Assembly: GCF_032854445.1 (NCBI RefSeq)
Contig: NC_088301.1
Coordinates: forward strand, 39,483,187 to 39,547,186
Length of the DNA: 64,000 nucleotides
DNA from: Liolophura sinensis
Lineage: Eukaryota; Mollusca; Polyplacophora; Chitonida; Chitonidae
Direction: 5' to 3'
The notes beneath the pieces were generated by a model. The model saw only the letters and a program-made list of their open reading frames with translations. It did not search any database and was not told the origin of the DNA. Shown here piece after piece: positions 13,541 to 27,480 of the stretch. Made by a program: the position numbers and the translations under genes. Positions within the stretch are counted from its first letter, which is position 1; each line of letters starts with the position of its first letter.

Positions 13541-13670
13541 TTTTACTTATTTGTCGGGTGTTTCACGCCGTACTAAAGAATATTTTACTTATACGATGCC
13601 AGCCAGCATTATGGTGGGAGGAAACTGGGCAGAGCCTGGGGGAAACCCATGACCATCTGCATGTTCTGGC
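13541..13670 (-). repeat. tRNA-derived SINE, truncated copy (core only)
   Basis: Contains TTTCACGCCGTACTAAAGAA, GCCAGCCAGCATTATGGTG and GGAAACTGGGCAGAGCCTG, the same core as at 4501. It ends after CATGACCATCTGCATG, before the tRNA head. The orientation matches the other two copies. Confidence 0.87.
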
Positions 13671-15720
13671 TTTGTTGAGCTCTGTTATTGTCAGTATGAC
13701 AGATTATGTCATTATGAATCATACCATCCTGTTTTAGAGGATTATAAAAATATACATCTATGTTTAATTTTATTTTCAACCTGTACAAATTGCAAAGATT
13801 TGGTAAATCGGAAATGTATAAATCTCAGTCAGGAATTGGGATATTAAAAATTTAGTACAGTATAACATAAATCTAAACTGGCAAATTTACCTTACCATAG
13901 AACTGTACACCAGTTCCATTGCATGGAATGTCTGGAAAACATTCAACCAACAGTCATAAATGTAAGCAAGCTTACACTTTCTTAATTTAAGCTGAAGCTT
14001 TTGCTTATGCAACATCAACCCTGCACATACAGTAACATCTACACACACCCATTCACCGCCCACACTCATTGTGAGGACTGACCATTAATGGCTTAATGGC
14101 TGTAAAAAGGACTGAAGGAATAACATGTAGATATATGTGTTATTGTATTGGTTTGGGTCACACATTAAATATGCAAATGTTTGTGGAGCCAGAGAAAAAT
14201 GAAAGTTTCCAACTATGGAATATGGAATTGTTGATATTGTTGGTCTGGAATATGGAATGATGCAAAAGGCTTTTTCATACAGTTGACACATTTTCTTACT
14301 CAATGAACTTGCTTGGACTGAAATATAAACCTTTCACACAGAATTATCATCAAGCAAGAAAGTTTCATGCATTGAAAATAACTTGTTTCACTTTGCATGC
14401 ATTACAAGTTTTCCTATCACAAGTAATAAATTGTTATGGTCCAGTAGTTTTAGTGTGACCATAAAATTTCACTCCTACAGCTGCATAATTAAATTTTAAT
14501 TTTAAATCTGCAAATCATAGCCTTGGGGGCCAGAGTTTCTCCAACTTTATGGCCCTTTAGCATATGCACCCCTCCTCTTTGCCTTACCCCTTTTATCTGG
14601 CGTTAATTTCTGTAAATAAAACCTGATCTCTATCAGCTGATACCCAAAATAAGAGGCTAGGTCAATCAGCCAGCCTTTGAGTGACCAGCGGCCAGTTGTT
14701 TGATGGTGGTCACAGTCCAGTGGTCAGAGAGGATTTAGGTTAGACACTAAACTAAGACCTGGTCAGTAAGTGCGTTTGGAGTTTGCTGGATCCACATGTC
14801 ATGTAGTCTAATCCAGCTCACAAAAGACGAACTTAATCTGTGGAGAAAACAGGCTTAGATTTAGTGTACTGGTGGCCAGTCGGTCTGTCAGTCAGTCCTC
14901 CACCTTGTATGGAGGAGAGTTTCACATGGGCACACACACCTACAAGGTATTCAGCACCTTACCTACAGCAGAACTGGAGGCGTTACACACACAAGAGCTG
15001 TGAGAGGGCCCTCACAGTGGAGGTGGTCAACTTGAACACAGGTCGCTTTTGTACTCTACTCGTCATCATCATAATGGATCAGGCCCTCCTCGAGTAATTA
15101 CTTTATTCACAAGGAATGAACACTTACTGCCTCATTTTGTGAGGGATAGCAACTAGCAAGTGGGTTGGCCATTGTTATCAGTGGTTTAAAATCTACATGT
15201 TCTAGTGGTCAGATTGTCCAAGAACTTTGGTGCACAGGACTACCTGAGGCGAAGGCTTCACATAATTGTGTACATGTGTATATGTACACTGTACATCCTG
15301 AGAAAATAACTACCCAATTGTGAGGCTTGTGCTTCAAAATTGTACTTTAACCGAACGCATAATCTGTGTGATCTCTATAGCCTTACTGCAATCAACTGCT
15401 TGACAGTCTTCATCAGCTGCTGGATTGGACAATTTGTTTGGCATGGCATTTTGTTGACTGGTCATTTTGTAGATTGCTCAGTTTGTCAAGCTTGACATGT
15501 GGATTGACACTTTCATGTAACATTGAGCTTATGTGTACTCGTATGGGCCCATACATGCGCTCAGAGTGCAAGTCTGCATGGGCCAGGGTTGAAAACTGCG
15601 AAGTGTTTTTAGCCATCATGTAAGACTGGTCACGCAACTGTGACCATGCTCACAAAATTTTGCTGATTGTGCTCTTTGACTGTGAAGTGTTTAAATATTT
15701 GAAAGAGTTTCCTTTGACAG
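13671..15720. other. No gene recognised
   Basis: AT-rich DNA with short ORFs only; ends at the acceptor-like site of the candidate exon at 15721. Confidence 0.5.
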
Positions 15721-15889
15721 AGCATTTGGAACTATAGAAACGGAGTGCCCTATTTGTTCAAGGTGTAACTGCTGCCTACCTTTCATAATGGGAGAAGGAA
15801 CATATGACCAGCTCCCCTCTAAGAGCCTTGTGGAAAGCATTTTGTTGGCTGCCGTCAGTCTGTGGTCAGAAATAAGTGAATTGTCTCAG
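15721..15889 (+). CDS. Candidate alternative exon or first exon for PDZRN gene (unproven)
   Basis: A pyrimidine-rich acceptor-like site (GTTTCCTTTGACAG) is followed by an open frame ending at a strong donor CAG/gtaagg. The open frame begins after an upstream TAA at 15692. The Cys-rich part reads ETECPICSRCNCCLPFI, followed by MGEGTYDQLPSKSLVESILL and ending EISELSQ. The exit phase is 0, exactly what the PDZ1 exon at 32201 needs. Vertebrate short PDZRN3/4 isoforms splice a small MG-starting exon ending in a Gln codon to that same boundary. The ATG at 15788 could start such an isoform; alternatively this is an internal exon, an exon of another gene, or chance. I see no clear homology to a named domain. 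CPIC recalls a RING half but the cysteine spacing does not complete one. Confidence 0.3.
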
Positions 15890-18800
15890 GTAAGGGGCAC
15901 TCAGCTTGAAAGTAATTGTAAGGTCTTGTTGAGTTATTTTTTCCTTCACATTATTTTGGAGTAAATAGAATGTAACGCCAGAAATGTGTGTTTAAGTATG
16001 TTGTGGTAAAGAAATTGGAGTGATCAGAAGGATTATGTGTGTTATTTGTTAATTTCTGCAGCATTGTCTGATAGGCTATACAATATTTGTATGACTTAGA
16101 CATTTCATTGTTGTCACCCAGGTGTAAGGAAATTATCTGTAATGCATAGTAGCCTCTCTTCACTTAACGGTCAAATGTGATGTTGATTTATGTTAACTGT
16201 GGACTTACGTGAAGCAATAGGGCGCGAAGGAACAAGCCTATTAGTACGCAGGCCTTTTTAATTGTATTAAATTATACATATATCGTATGTTGTACATGCC
16301 ATCGTTCCGACATATCACATTGCCAAAAGGTAAGAACGTATAAAAAGTATGTAAACAATAATGAATGACCTCCCCCTGCTTACATGTAACCTAACCACAC
16401 AGCCACTTAAGTTAAATAAGACAAACAGAGATGCACCTGGTAAGGTTAGATTTGTTGACCTGACTCCTGCCTCCAATGAGGTCTGGAAATGGATCAAACC
16501 CAGTAGAGTGAAGGATGATTCTGCACGAAATTTTTGTTCTGTTTCTTTGCCAAAGAGACTGTTAAGGGAACTAAGATATGAACAGTTGTATAATGAAAGA
16601 AATAACCCAGTTAAAGCATATGTATATATATATAAATGTATGTACATCAGATTACGTGAAAACAAATCAAATTGTTCAAGAGTTTGAGCATGAGTTTAAC
16701 TGTTTTCTTTCATTTGTTCCTTTTCCAGTCAGGCTTCAATCATTACTTGGCCAAGTCCTAGACACTAGCACTAATGGTCTTGTACCTTTTTGCCAGTACT
16801 CTAAAAACTGAACTCAGCACAAGACTGAAATATGCCAATACTTGTACTGTGACAGAATACATTTTGTCATTGCAATAGTCAAGCACATCTAAAGGCTAAC
16901 AAATAATGTCCCCCTCCCTGATGTATCCTATTGAAGAAAACAAACGTCTCCGAACGGCTTCTTCAAACATTGAAAAATACCTTCAAGGCTTGTGCTGTTT
17001 TGAAGGCAAACCATGCGGCTTTTTCTACCCCCAAGGGGATTAAACATCAAAGGGGCTCAAATGCAAGGGGGCTTGATAAACTGCCGCAAACCGTCTGCTT
17101 AAAACTGCTGTCTGCCCCCTCCCCCTAACATCTTCCTTCTTTCTGTGTAACATCCATCATTCACTCTGGCAAGTTTCATTTTGGCGGTATTTTGTGGTTG
17201 CTTTGATGTGTTTCGGTGTTTAGCATAATCACCTTACATATCACTAATCTTTGCTATAGATCGCTTTAAGTTTTGTCTTCTGTTTGTTACACCTTTTGAG
17301 GCTGTTGAAGTCAAAATTTACAAAGAAGATTAACAGAGGCCTAAAGATAAATAATAGGCCATTGTGAGTGATTAAATGGGTGAGTGACAAAAAGCTTGTT
17401 TCAGGAAGTGATACTAGAGAAGACCAACAACATATAGCTTTCCTAAGCAGTACTTAATAATTAAAAATGGTAATTTTTTTTGTACATATTTTTCAAACAA
17501 AGATATTTTCATAACGCTAAGTTTCAGGATAAGATAACAGATAGGTCTGCAGTTAATAAGTAGTCTGATTAATATTCCAGGTTACCTCCTCTCGCTGTGA
17601 CCATTGACAGATTAGGATTATCGAAGGTGCTGTTTACTTTACTCTGCACCCTCATTATTGTTGCTCATTTTATGTTGATCATAGGCACAGTATAAATTAC
17701 TTTCAATGCCACAGCATATACTCATCATAAAAGTCAATCCAAAGTTGTTATCTGTATTAGGCGACACGCACCACAATCTAAAATTTCAGGTGACTTGATT
17801 AGCTCTAGGCTGTAAAAATCTAGTCTCGGTTAAAGTATGCTTGATAAAATTTTAAGTCCATGATCAGAATACAAAGTGAAAATTAAAAGTGAATTAAGCA
17901 CACGTTTAGCCTACTACTGTGAATAGTTTAATTGGCTGTGCACTGAAGAGGTCTGGATGGAAAGTGACACCCTGACTTTTGCCAAGATGGCTCCAGGCAT
18001 GAAAGAGAATAGTGATTCAGCTTCCATTAAAACAACATTAGAAATCCTTGGGAACTATTGTTTGAGCCCTGGGTGGCCAAGTAGTGTAGAAAACACCAGA
18101 CAAAGTCAACTGCTGTCCTTGTCAGAGGGTCAGATTCTATTCTTTACCAGAATGAAAGGGCTATCATGGTGTATTTCAGTTGGGATCAGGTGGGTGAATG
18201 ATCAGCAGCTCACAAGCACATAATAACACCTTTAAATATTTTCATTTATATTTTGCCAGATAGGAAATGGTCAAAGGTGCCCATTAACATATAAAAATTA
18301 TTTTAGGTTTAGTATATAAATAAAAATGTGTTAAAATCCTTTTGTGATTAGATTGTAGCAAAAAGATCATATATGCACTGCGTAAGCAGTTACGTCTAAT
18401 GCCAAATTTCATTTTGTGTCTGCACAATTTCACTTTTTGAATGTGCACAATTACACTTTTTGGATGTGCACAATTACACTTTTTGGATGTGCACAATTAC
18501 ACTTTTCAGCTAAATGCTCTGCTCAAGAGATTTTCTTTGTTTGATTTGTATTGTTGCAGTAAATATCATTGTATAGACACCCATGATATAGACATTATTT
18601 ACATTCACCACGCTGATCAGACATTCTAGTAAACAGACCCAGGCTATGTGTGGGGTGAGCTGATTAATCTGTCCATTTATCAAGTGGTCAATATTTGCAT
18701 AATAAGTCTCTTATCACCAGCAGGTGTGAATATGATGGCTTGATTGTGATGAGCTAGATCCTTATGTGTGAATGGGAGCCTTGAATGATTGCAGAAATGT

Positions 18801-20297
18801 TTTAGCGGTTGGATTAAAGAGCACTTGGTATATTTGAGATTACTGCAAGTATTAGTACATGTATATCTCTAATCTGTGCAGACTGTAGCATTTTCCCATG
18901 GAGTCAGAGCAGACCTGACACAATGTTGACAAGAGGGTGAAATAGTGTTGACACAACCTTAGGTTGTTTTTATTGGTGTTCTTTACTGTGGTTCAACCCT
19001 ATGGACATCAAGGTACCCCAAAGGTCAAATAGTTGACACTAAACACAGCTAGTATTTTTTGGGTGTGGAGTGTAGATTATTAGAGGGTGGACAGAGTGAG
19101 TGGCCTAAGGGGCTGTATCTGCCCTTGGTGTTAGCCTAAAGAATAATGGCAACAAGGTGTGAAGAGAAAAGGGTGTTTATCACTCTGTGGATGTGCTGTA
19201 TAGCTATGAAATCCTGTAATTTGAGGTAGCCTCTCGCTGGTGTTCAAAAAAGCATTATTTCACTGAGGAGATCATCTGATTCAAGTGACATTTTTTTTTT
19301 ACGTGATTAACTGATGAGTTCTTGTAGACTCTATTTCCTTGTAGAAAATTATGAGTGATAAATTTTCCACCTGTTGTGGCTAACTCCCCTCCTGGGGACA
19401 CACCCCACTCTCCCCTCACACGACCTTCAGATATGCGGGGTTAATCAGTGTGTCAAAATGTCAGAGTTGCTTAGGCAAATGTGTACCTTTCAGGTGACAT
19501 CACTCGTTAAACTCAGCCAATCGATGCTCCTCCCCTCTGTGCTCACAAGTGGTGTAAGCATTCAGTCCAACAGTTCATCAGCACAACTACATGTATGCCA
19601 TCTTATATCCTGCCTGTAAATTTAAGTAACCTCAGAATATTTGTGCACTGTGAAGAAAGAATCAAACAGTTCAACAGATGCTATTTGATTTGAAGTTTTA
19701 TATTATTCCATAAGGGTCGGGTGCTGATATTTTAGGTAAAATATTCAAGATTAAAACAGTGTTATCTTGTCTCTTCTAACCAATAAAACGGCATCTATTT
19801 ACATTTTGTAATGGGAAGGAGGAACTTTTGCTGCCCAGCCCCCCACCTCCCATTCTATGCTCGGCAACCACATACTTTTTGTAAAAGATCTGCCATTTTT
19901 GAGTTATTTCGTTGCTGTTTGTGCCAATCTTCTCAGTGACAGTTGATTAGTTTTTGCCATTTTGCAACTGCTCTGACATCTCAAACGTCAAAGCTGGTGT
20001 CTAAATCAAGCAGATCTTTTGCTTTCAGACAGTCACAAAAAGAAGTGAAAACTTCCGCTACTGGACTTGCTCTCAGCTGGGTTGATTTAGTATCCACTGC
20101 AAACCTACATCCTATGCTTGATTCAAATCTAGGAAGCCTGATTCTTACCACTAAAGGAACCGTCTGCCAGCTAATCATTAAGTTAGTAGTGTGTATATAT
20201 GGTAAATGTTAGGATTAAAAAAATGTTTTTACAGTCGTGTGATTATTATTTTATCATCTTCCAGAAGCTAGTCATCCCAATTTGTAGTGGTGTATGC
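15890..20297. other. No gene recognised (intron if the 15721 exon is used)
   Basis: AT-rich DNA. A 108-codon ORF at 16361-16687 overlaps a similar-length ORF on the other strand and has no recognised motif. Holds the 23-bp minisatellite at 18421. Confidence 0.5.
18421..18506. repeat. 23-bp minisatellite, 3.7 copies
   Basis: The unit TGCACAATTACACTTTTTGG plus ATG repeats from 18421, 18444, 18467 and 18490. The first copy differs at two positions and the last is truncated. Confidence 0.95.
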
Positions 20298-20330
20298 TTG
20301 GGGTTTTACGCTGTACTTAACAATTTTTCA
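20298..20330 (-). repeat. Short SINE tail fragment
   Basis: CTTGGGGTTTTACGCTGTAC followed by TTAACAATTTTTCA matches the tail of the SINE at 4501 with about five mismatches. No core follows, so this is a short relic. Confidence 0.6.
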
Positions 20331-21905
20331 ATCAAATAAAGATGAGGAGTCAGTTGTTAGATGTGTGTACATATTCTGTGTCTTCTTGCGGCAGGTTGAG
20401 TTCATGCCACATAAGTGCTGTCATCACTGAAGTATCATGCCCAAGACACCAGGCCAGCCTGTCATGTTTCTTTGCTGTAACCTCTCAGTGCTGAGGGTGT
20501 ATGCCCCTGAAGCAGTCTGTAGTGGTGTTGATGAATTGAGTGAAGTTAATGAACTTTAGATATGAACCATATACTTCCTACATTTTTTAAAGATAATTTA
20601 CTTAGCTTCTAGGAATATCTGTACATGAATTTAAACTCTTTGTGTGTACTTTACAACATTTTAATAATTTTAATCTACTTTAGTTCTCAGCTGGTACTTT
20701 TACATGTATTCAGATATAAACCATGAGTTCAGTGTAGACAGATGCAGGCAGCATAACATATGGTCTGTCACAAATTCCATCTGCAATTGCTTTGTCTAAT
20801 ATGCTGAGGGACTTGTAACAGTTACATGCCTAAGGGCAGCAAACTCTGGACAATACACAGTATACGGCATATTCACCATTATCTGAATTTAACCAGAATT
20901 AAGGGATTAAATTAGATTTAGTTTGGAAATGAAGTAAACTATTGGCATATGGCTTTGCACAGGAACATGTAAGGAATGTATAGTAATATGACACACCACC
21001 GGCCAGAGCAATACAATATTTCTGATTAGTGGCCAAAGGGTCCATTGACCTGGTTATCTATGACCTGGTTTGATAGCTGTTAGTAGTCAATGAAGAGAGT
21101 GGTCACTTGGAGATATTGACTGACCTGTGGTCATTTGGCTGACCAAAAACTTAAGGCAACAACAGTCTAAAACTGACTCTTCATTATACACCAAATCTAG
21201 GTCAACCACTTAAAACGTCAGTTACTGATATTTTATGTACAGTTAAATGCTCTGTGTTGTTGTGAAAATGTCCAAGGAGGCCAGTATAATGAGAAGTCAA
21301 GTGAATTAACAAAGAAATCTTGACTCTCATATATAATTATAAGTTAAGTATATTCAGTGCAAGGTCTAGTTTGTAGTGGCAAGTTATTTTAACTACTGTA
21401 CCTTGTGAATTAAAACACCAGATATAATTCAGAATACTATGCTTTGTTAGTGAACACAAATGTGGTATCATCTAAGTTTGGAAATGTTTCAAAATATCAC
21501 CAGATCAAACAGAGAATCGTAACCAAATCATATATACCAAGAATTGAGAATGGGTTACACAGAGCAGGAATTATTGTTACATATCCATAACCACTAATGT
21601 TCAAGACATACCAACTGTCTCTGGGATATGATGAATGGGACATAAATGAATGAATTATTCAACTAATCAGTCAGTCAATTTATTCTCCATTCATCATGTT
21701 GCCAAACAGTATGTGATAATCTGGCCCTGCTCTTTGTCTGGCCGTTTTGATGGGTTGCCAAGTGATCATTTCATCTTGCAGTCGGAACAGTTGGTAGTAA
21801 GATGTCAAATAGTAAAATGACACCTCTTGCCAACTCCAGCAGGGTGTCCATCCTGTTCCCACCCCTAATATACACCTTAAGTTCATTCCTCTTTCACCCT
21901 CCACT

Positions 21906-21921
21906 CCCCCCCCCCCCCCCC
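21906..21921. repeat. C16 homopolymer
   Basis: Sixteen consecutive C within a pyrimidine-rich patch; length is likely unreliable in sequencing. Confidence 0.97.
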
Positions 21922-24900
21922 ACCAAATGTAACACCCTCCCCTCTCTGGCCAGACACCCAGATGGGGTATTTGATTCATCATAAATCCAATCATCAAGAC
22001 AGAACACCCTGTAACAACTTCAAAAGAAAGGCTGATCCATTTACCTCCCCTTTTAAAGACCAACTGGGCACATGGCCCGTTGGGGGCCAGAGACAGACAT
22101 CATGCACATCTTTTGTGATGGCCCTGTCTTTCACACCAGGACCCACAAAGGAAGGATGTATTAAACAATGGCTGCTTATCTCTCCCCCTCCCCCATCCTC
22201 AGGTCTGCTGCCTCCAACCTCACTCCTTTAGGCACACGCCTGCTGAAAACATTTCAATTAAAAACTCATTCTTCATTATTTACTGTCAAAGCATGGCTTC
22301 CATTCTAATCAAAATGAAATTATTCAGGGCTTTTTCAAGCACCCAAAGCTGCTGCTTTGTTCTAATTTTTTTTCCATGCACTTTCACAGCTTAAGACTAC
22401 AACTACATTTGATGCTTGATTTGGATGGTGAAAACATTGCACTGAAAGTTGGATAAGGTTTCAAGGCAGCGATGAATGTTTTTTTCCTTTTTTGCCTGAA
22501 CTGAAAAAAGGGTCATCTTTACTTTGAAAATCTTTACTGAGATGCCAGATGCATATTTCATAGTTTTTGGAAAGCTTTATTCTTAAGATTTTATTTCGGA
22601 ATGAACACTTGTCATAAGAATTGATGATGAGATTGTATAAATTGAAGACGGCTTGTCAGTCAGATGTAGGCTGCTAAATGAAATACTTTAAAAAGACCAC
22701 CTTTGCTGTATCTCTTCTGGAGTACTTGACAGAGAAAGAGTGAAGTGGGAGGGGTTGTAAACATGTCAGTCTGTTTGTTAGAGGATAAATTTCATGATTT
22801 CCAGTCCGTAATTAAGCTTGTGTAAAAAAAAAAACCCTTCATGTTGCCTTATCGCCCTGCTCATTATCCTCACCTGATGGTTTATCCCTACCTTTGATGT
22901 TTGAGAATGGCTCTTAAGCTTGTGGGACTAATCATTCCTCTTATTTTATGGACAATCTTTTTCCCTCTAAAGGGATCCAGGACTGTGACTCTGATAATCT
23001 ATCCCATAAAGCAGAATGAACTGCTTTACAGTGCATTACATTAATTTCAAACACAGATTAACAGTGACAATATATAGGCGTCTATTTAGTTCCTTAGCCG
23101 CTCATATTGGGAAATGGTAAACAGGTTAATTTGTAGATTTATTACCAATTAACATACACTTAACAGCATAGAGAGAAACGCTGTTAAGTTATTCAGTGAT
23201 TCTTAGCAAAATAACTGGTAAATAAGTTTCCCCTATATCATGTTGCTATACCATTAAGCTTGTCAGTCACTGAAACTTCACTCTGAAAAAACATGCCTCC
23301 ATACCAATTCCCCCTCTTCCTACCCTCCTCAAACCACCATGCACCCATACAATCTAGGGAGGTAAACAGATCAGCCACTCTTTTCAAGCCTAGTTCTAGC
23401 TCGATTGTGCCTTGTGAATATTCAGAGCCTGGGCGATCTCTTTTGACCACTGACCCAATTTCGCTTCTCTCTCCCCCAAGGCCCTGTGTTCAGTTAAGAG
23501 GGGCCTTTGTTCGGTGGAAGGTTGGGGGGTGAGACAAACTAAGAAAGCTGTAGCTGGCCAAGGTCCCAGTGAATACAGCCAGCCCTTAACTTTAGGGGTC
23601 AGATGTGGGCATTTTTGTTTGGGCAAAGCCAAAAGGAACAACATGCTGCAGAACCCAGCCCAACTCCACTAAACTTCACCCCCAGATGTGTTAGCAGGGA
23701 TTTCACTCATTTGCTCAATGGTATATGGATTTGCTGAACCTGTAAACTATGTGGCTTTTTGGATGTTTTCCATAAATGTACTGGACATAAAGGATAAAAC
23801 ACAGAGGGTGCCTTTAAGATTATGCCTTTTGTAATGGCACTGGGGCATCTCAAAGGTTGGAGCTGCAAATTCTAGGGGCACCTTTAAGACTGTGCTGTCA
23901 TCAGTCAGGTTCAAATTAGGGATAAATCTGCTGTGCAAGAAGCATTGGAGTGCCAGCAAGGTATGGAGTGATTGGAAATGACCACAATGACCAGGTGTGT
24001 ATATAACTGCTTGTTTTCCATTCAGTCTCTGCTATATGTATGTCTGAATGGCCGGATGTTATATGTAGCATATAATTCTATGTAGGCCCTATTTAAAGCT
24101 TTTTCTAGTAAACATGCATCATCAACCTACAGTCAGTTTCCACCTGGTGAAAGTTGGTGATTATAATCTACATGTATTATAAATCCAAATGTATTTTTTT
24201 AATTTTTTATTTTATTTCGTGCAACCAGTGTTTTATAATAACTTGCATCAGCATTGAGTACAATAGTTAGAAGATAGATGTGATTTATCTCAGAACCATC
24301 ATTATAAGCTGTGTTTAGATAAAGGTGAAATGCTGGAACCATGTAGAAAAACAAGCGTGCAGGTATGAGTGATTTATAACGAGACACATGTTTAGGAAAG
24401 GTGTCTAGAAGATTTATTACAGGATTTACAGTAAGAAGACAGAAAGTGTAGTATTTATGATATGGGTATACAACCCTTGTACACAGGCTTGAAAGAGGTA
24501 TAATAATTGCATGTAGCTCCTGCGCTAAATATTGTGAAGTCAGGTGTACGACCTACACTAAAGTACATTCTCAACACATCTTCACAGGCTGTGGTCAGAC
24601 AGGACAGTAGTTCCATGCTAACTAATCTCGCCTTGAAGGTAGAGTGGTTAGGTAGGGGCATAAATCAGTGTGACATGGTGTTGGCAGGGTGTTGGACACA
24701 GACTGTGTTAAGACAGACATAACTGTAGTATTAAGAGACATATTGTGTCAACACAGTGTACAGCACATAAAGTCAGGTATTGTACTGCATTTAGACTCCT
24801 TATGCAGATCCTCTGCAAACTTCCACTGTGTTTGCCAAGAGCAGTAAATCATTTTGACAAGCAAAACAATAAAATAGAGGCAAAAGTGATGAAGGAAAAT

Positions 24901-26053
24901 GAACTTCATTCATGTACAGAGGTCATCTTTTCCGCTTCAACAGGCTTAAACATTTTTTCCCCTTCGTCTAATTCACTTTTTTAATCGGTGACGTGGATTT
25001 TTTTTTTAAACAGTATGTTGTTTCATATTTTGGTATTTTTTATTTTCGCTTGGCTTAGCAGCTTAAGATGTCAGTGGTTTAAGACAGAAGCAGGTCAGTA
25101 GGTACAAGAGTAACAACTCCATGCCCGTCAGGTCCGGGAAAAAAATGGCATGTTTTTAACTGGACCGTTCAGAAAGTCTGTTAGACAATTCTAATTTTGT
25201 GCATATAGATTAGATTTTACCACTTTTCAGTATGATTGGGTGTCAAGCAGTTTGGACAAATGATCATAAAGTGTAATTTATTAATTTACAACATTACAAA
25301 TCCACTTGCAATGAACCGGTTTTTGAATTGGAAGTTCATATTATATTTCCTGTTGTTAAATGGATGCAGCCAGTTGTAGATCTTAGCCCCTTGCATGTCA
25401 CTGACTTGCCTTCACCATATATTGACTACATTCCTTCCTTAACAGTTAAATTTTGTTACATTTCAATGAACAACAGCATCCATCCTTTCCTTTAACAAAA
25501 ATTAGCACAACCTTATGATGCACAGACCTGTCTGATTCTCCCTATCATAAAAACAGCTGTGATCAAGCTTGACAATGTTCCTTTCTGAATAACATTTGCT
25601 ACGAACTTACAACGTACTATAACTTTGTGTATACATTCTTTAAATTCAGCTTGGTACATTCATTCCTTAAATGCACTGTATAACACTTTAAACAAAACTG
25701 TCAGGGTTGTAATTATTATTCATGCACCACTTCCTTGCATTACACCTTGATTTTCTCTTTTCATTAGCACACCTGTGCTATTATACCTGAACAGTCTTGT
25801 TCATATTCTTGCTGCTCTTTAACAGATATGTGCATAAAAACATCTGTTAACACCTGTTCACACCTATCCTTCAAGGCATGATGTGCATTCCTTCTCTACA
25901 CATAAACATTGAGTATATCTTCTTCAAATACATCTTTTTGCATCCCTTCCTTCAGCACTCTTAAAATATATGTTCATATTTCTTTGAACAAATATGTAGT
26001 ATGCACATTCACACAGTAGACCTGTAGACCTGGCACAAACATAAACAAAAGCG

Positions 26054-26078
26054 TTTCTTTCTTTCTTTCTTTTTTTTT
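26054..26078. repeat. (CTTT)n short microsatellite with T run
   Basis: TTTCTTTCTTTCTTTCT followed by a T run and CC. Confidence 0.9.
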
Positions 26079-26949
26079 CCACAAGCATTAAGTCTTGATT
26101 AACATACCTGTGTTGCCTTACCTTCAAGTTTTAATCTAAATGTATCTATGTTTATACAGGCTTATGTCTGCTCCCTATTCAACAATCCTGTGATACCCCC
26201 TTGACTTTTCAAGCCACACAGACTATGCTGTGGTTGGAATGCACAGAATCCTTTTAAGCATACCAACTTTATTTACATTGTTGATACATTAAGAATACAA
26301 ATATATGCCTGTACTAAATAAAACTTCAATTGAGCATGTCAAGACAGAACTTAAAATTTATTCTTATTAGATTAGGACATAAGATAATTGGTTATTTTGT
26401 ATCATATTTTTCTACAGTATGTTGATGAAGATAAATGTTATTTCAACCCAGCTGATCACTTGTAATGAAAAATGCAGGTACTGGTGATAATTGGTCTATA
26501 TATCAGCTCTCTGAAACCGCAGATGGACAGACATTGGCTCGTCACATTGGGTGGTCATTTAATTGGCATGTTGTCAATCCTAGGCCTGTGGGTTCTATTA
26601 TTCCCATTACAAGTTTATAGGTACACTTTTAATAAAGCTCAGTTCATATTACAACAAGATGAACTAGCTATAAAGACGTCACTGTTCTATACATCTTTAC
26701 AAACAAGGACATATTGAAAGCCAGTACTAAACCATAAAATTGATTTATTTATTGGCGTCTTTTCTGTCCCATGTATGTACGCTTTAGAATAATTGTCAAG
26801 TTCTTCAGCCCATGCTATGTAGCTACCGGTGAATACATAAGCTGTCGGTAACACGGTCTTTGACTTGAGACCTGCAGAACGCCGTCACACAAGCAAGAAC
26901 TACCGTACTGGTACTAAGCAGATGCAGAAAATCAAACATCATACAAGTG

Positions 26950-27480
26950 CCTTAGTTAGTGGAAAGGTGTGTTTTTTTTCTTTTTTTCTCAGAATTCGGC
27001 CATCGTAGCTTTCAGCATATATTATATATCTTTCCTGTAACTGAATGTCCATGGGTGTTTGGTGGGGGAGGGGGTGAGAGAGATTGTGTTGCTATGGTTA
27101 CTGAGGCGATGGGAACAGCGAATCTCGACTACGGTAGTTGGTGGCTAGGGCGGTGACGAGTTAAGAGCGCTAGAGGGCATGGTTACAACTGGTGATGGGG
27201 TGCTTTTGTGTCGGAGTCGCCCAGGTCGCTGTAGTGCGTCTAAACCCCTTGTGACAAAGGAATTAACAGCCGACAGATGGGCCTCCGCGTAGCCGCCATG
27301 ACAGGTATTACCGAGGGCGCAGTTTTCATCACCTCGGAGATGTAGTTAAGCCCACTGCAAGTATAAGCTTTACTTTCGATAAATTTAACCCTGTATATGC
27401 TGGTTTAATGCCTATGTGTATCTTACCTTAGCGGAACATATGTCAAAGTGATCAGCGATTCCGCGGTGTACTGTGGAGGC
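26950..27480. promoter_or_regulatory. CpG-richer island, possible promoter or enhancer
   Basis: A G-rich run (GGTGGGGGAGGGGGTGAG near 27060) is followed by CpG-bearing sequence such as CTCCGCGTAGCCGCCATGAC (about 27283) in otherwise AT-rich DNA. An ATG at 27197 begins MGCFCVGVAQ and meets CAG/gtcgct in phase 0, but that donor is weak and I do not call an exon. Confidence 0.22.

Larger units (their letters stand above)
20331..26949. other. No gene recognised
   Basis: Long AT-rich noncoding stretch. Pyrimidine-rich, slightly GC-richer patches occur at 21880-22240 and 23290-23560. No PDZ, RING or TRAF zinc-finger coding exon was found by eye, although a short exon could be missed. Confidence 0.5.

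Noticed and set aside
27197-27226. MGCFCVGVAQ as the lipidated first exon of a short PDZRN isoform
   Set aside because: The MGC start resembles vertebrate short isoforms, but the donor gtcgct is poor and the ten codons have no further similarity.
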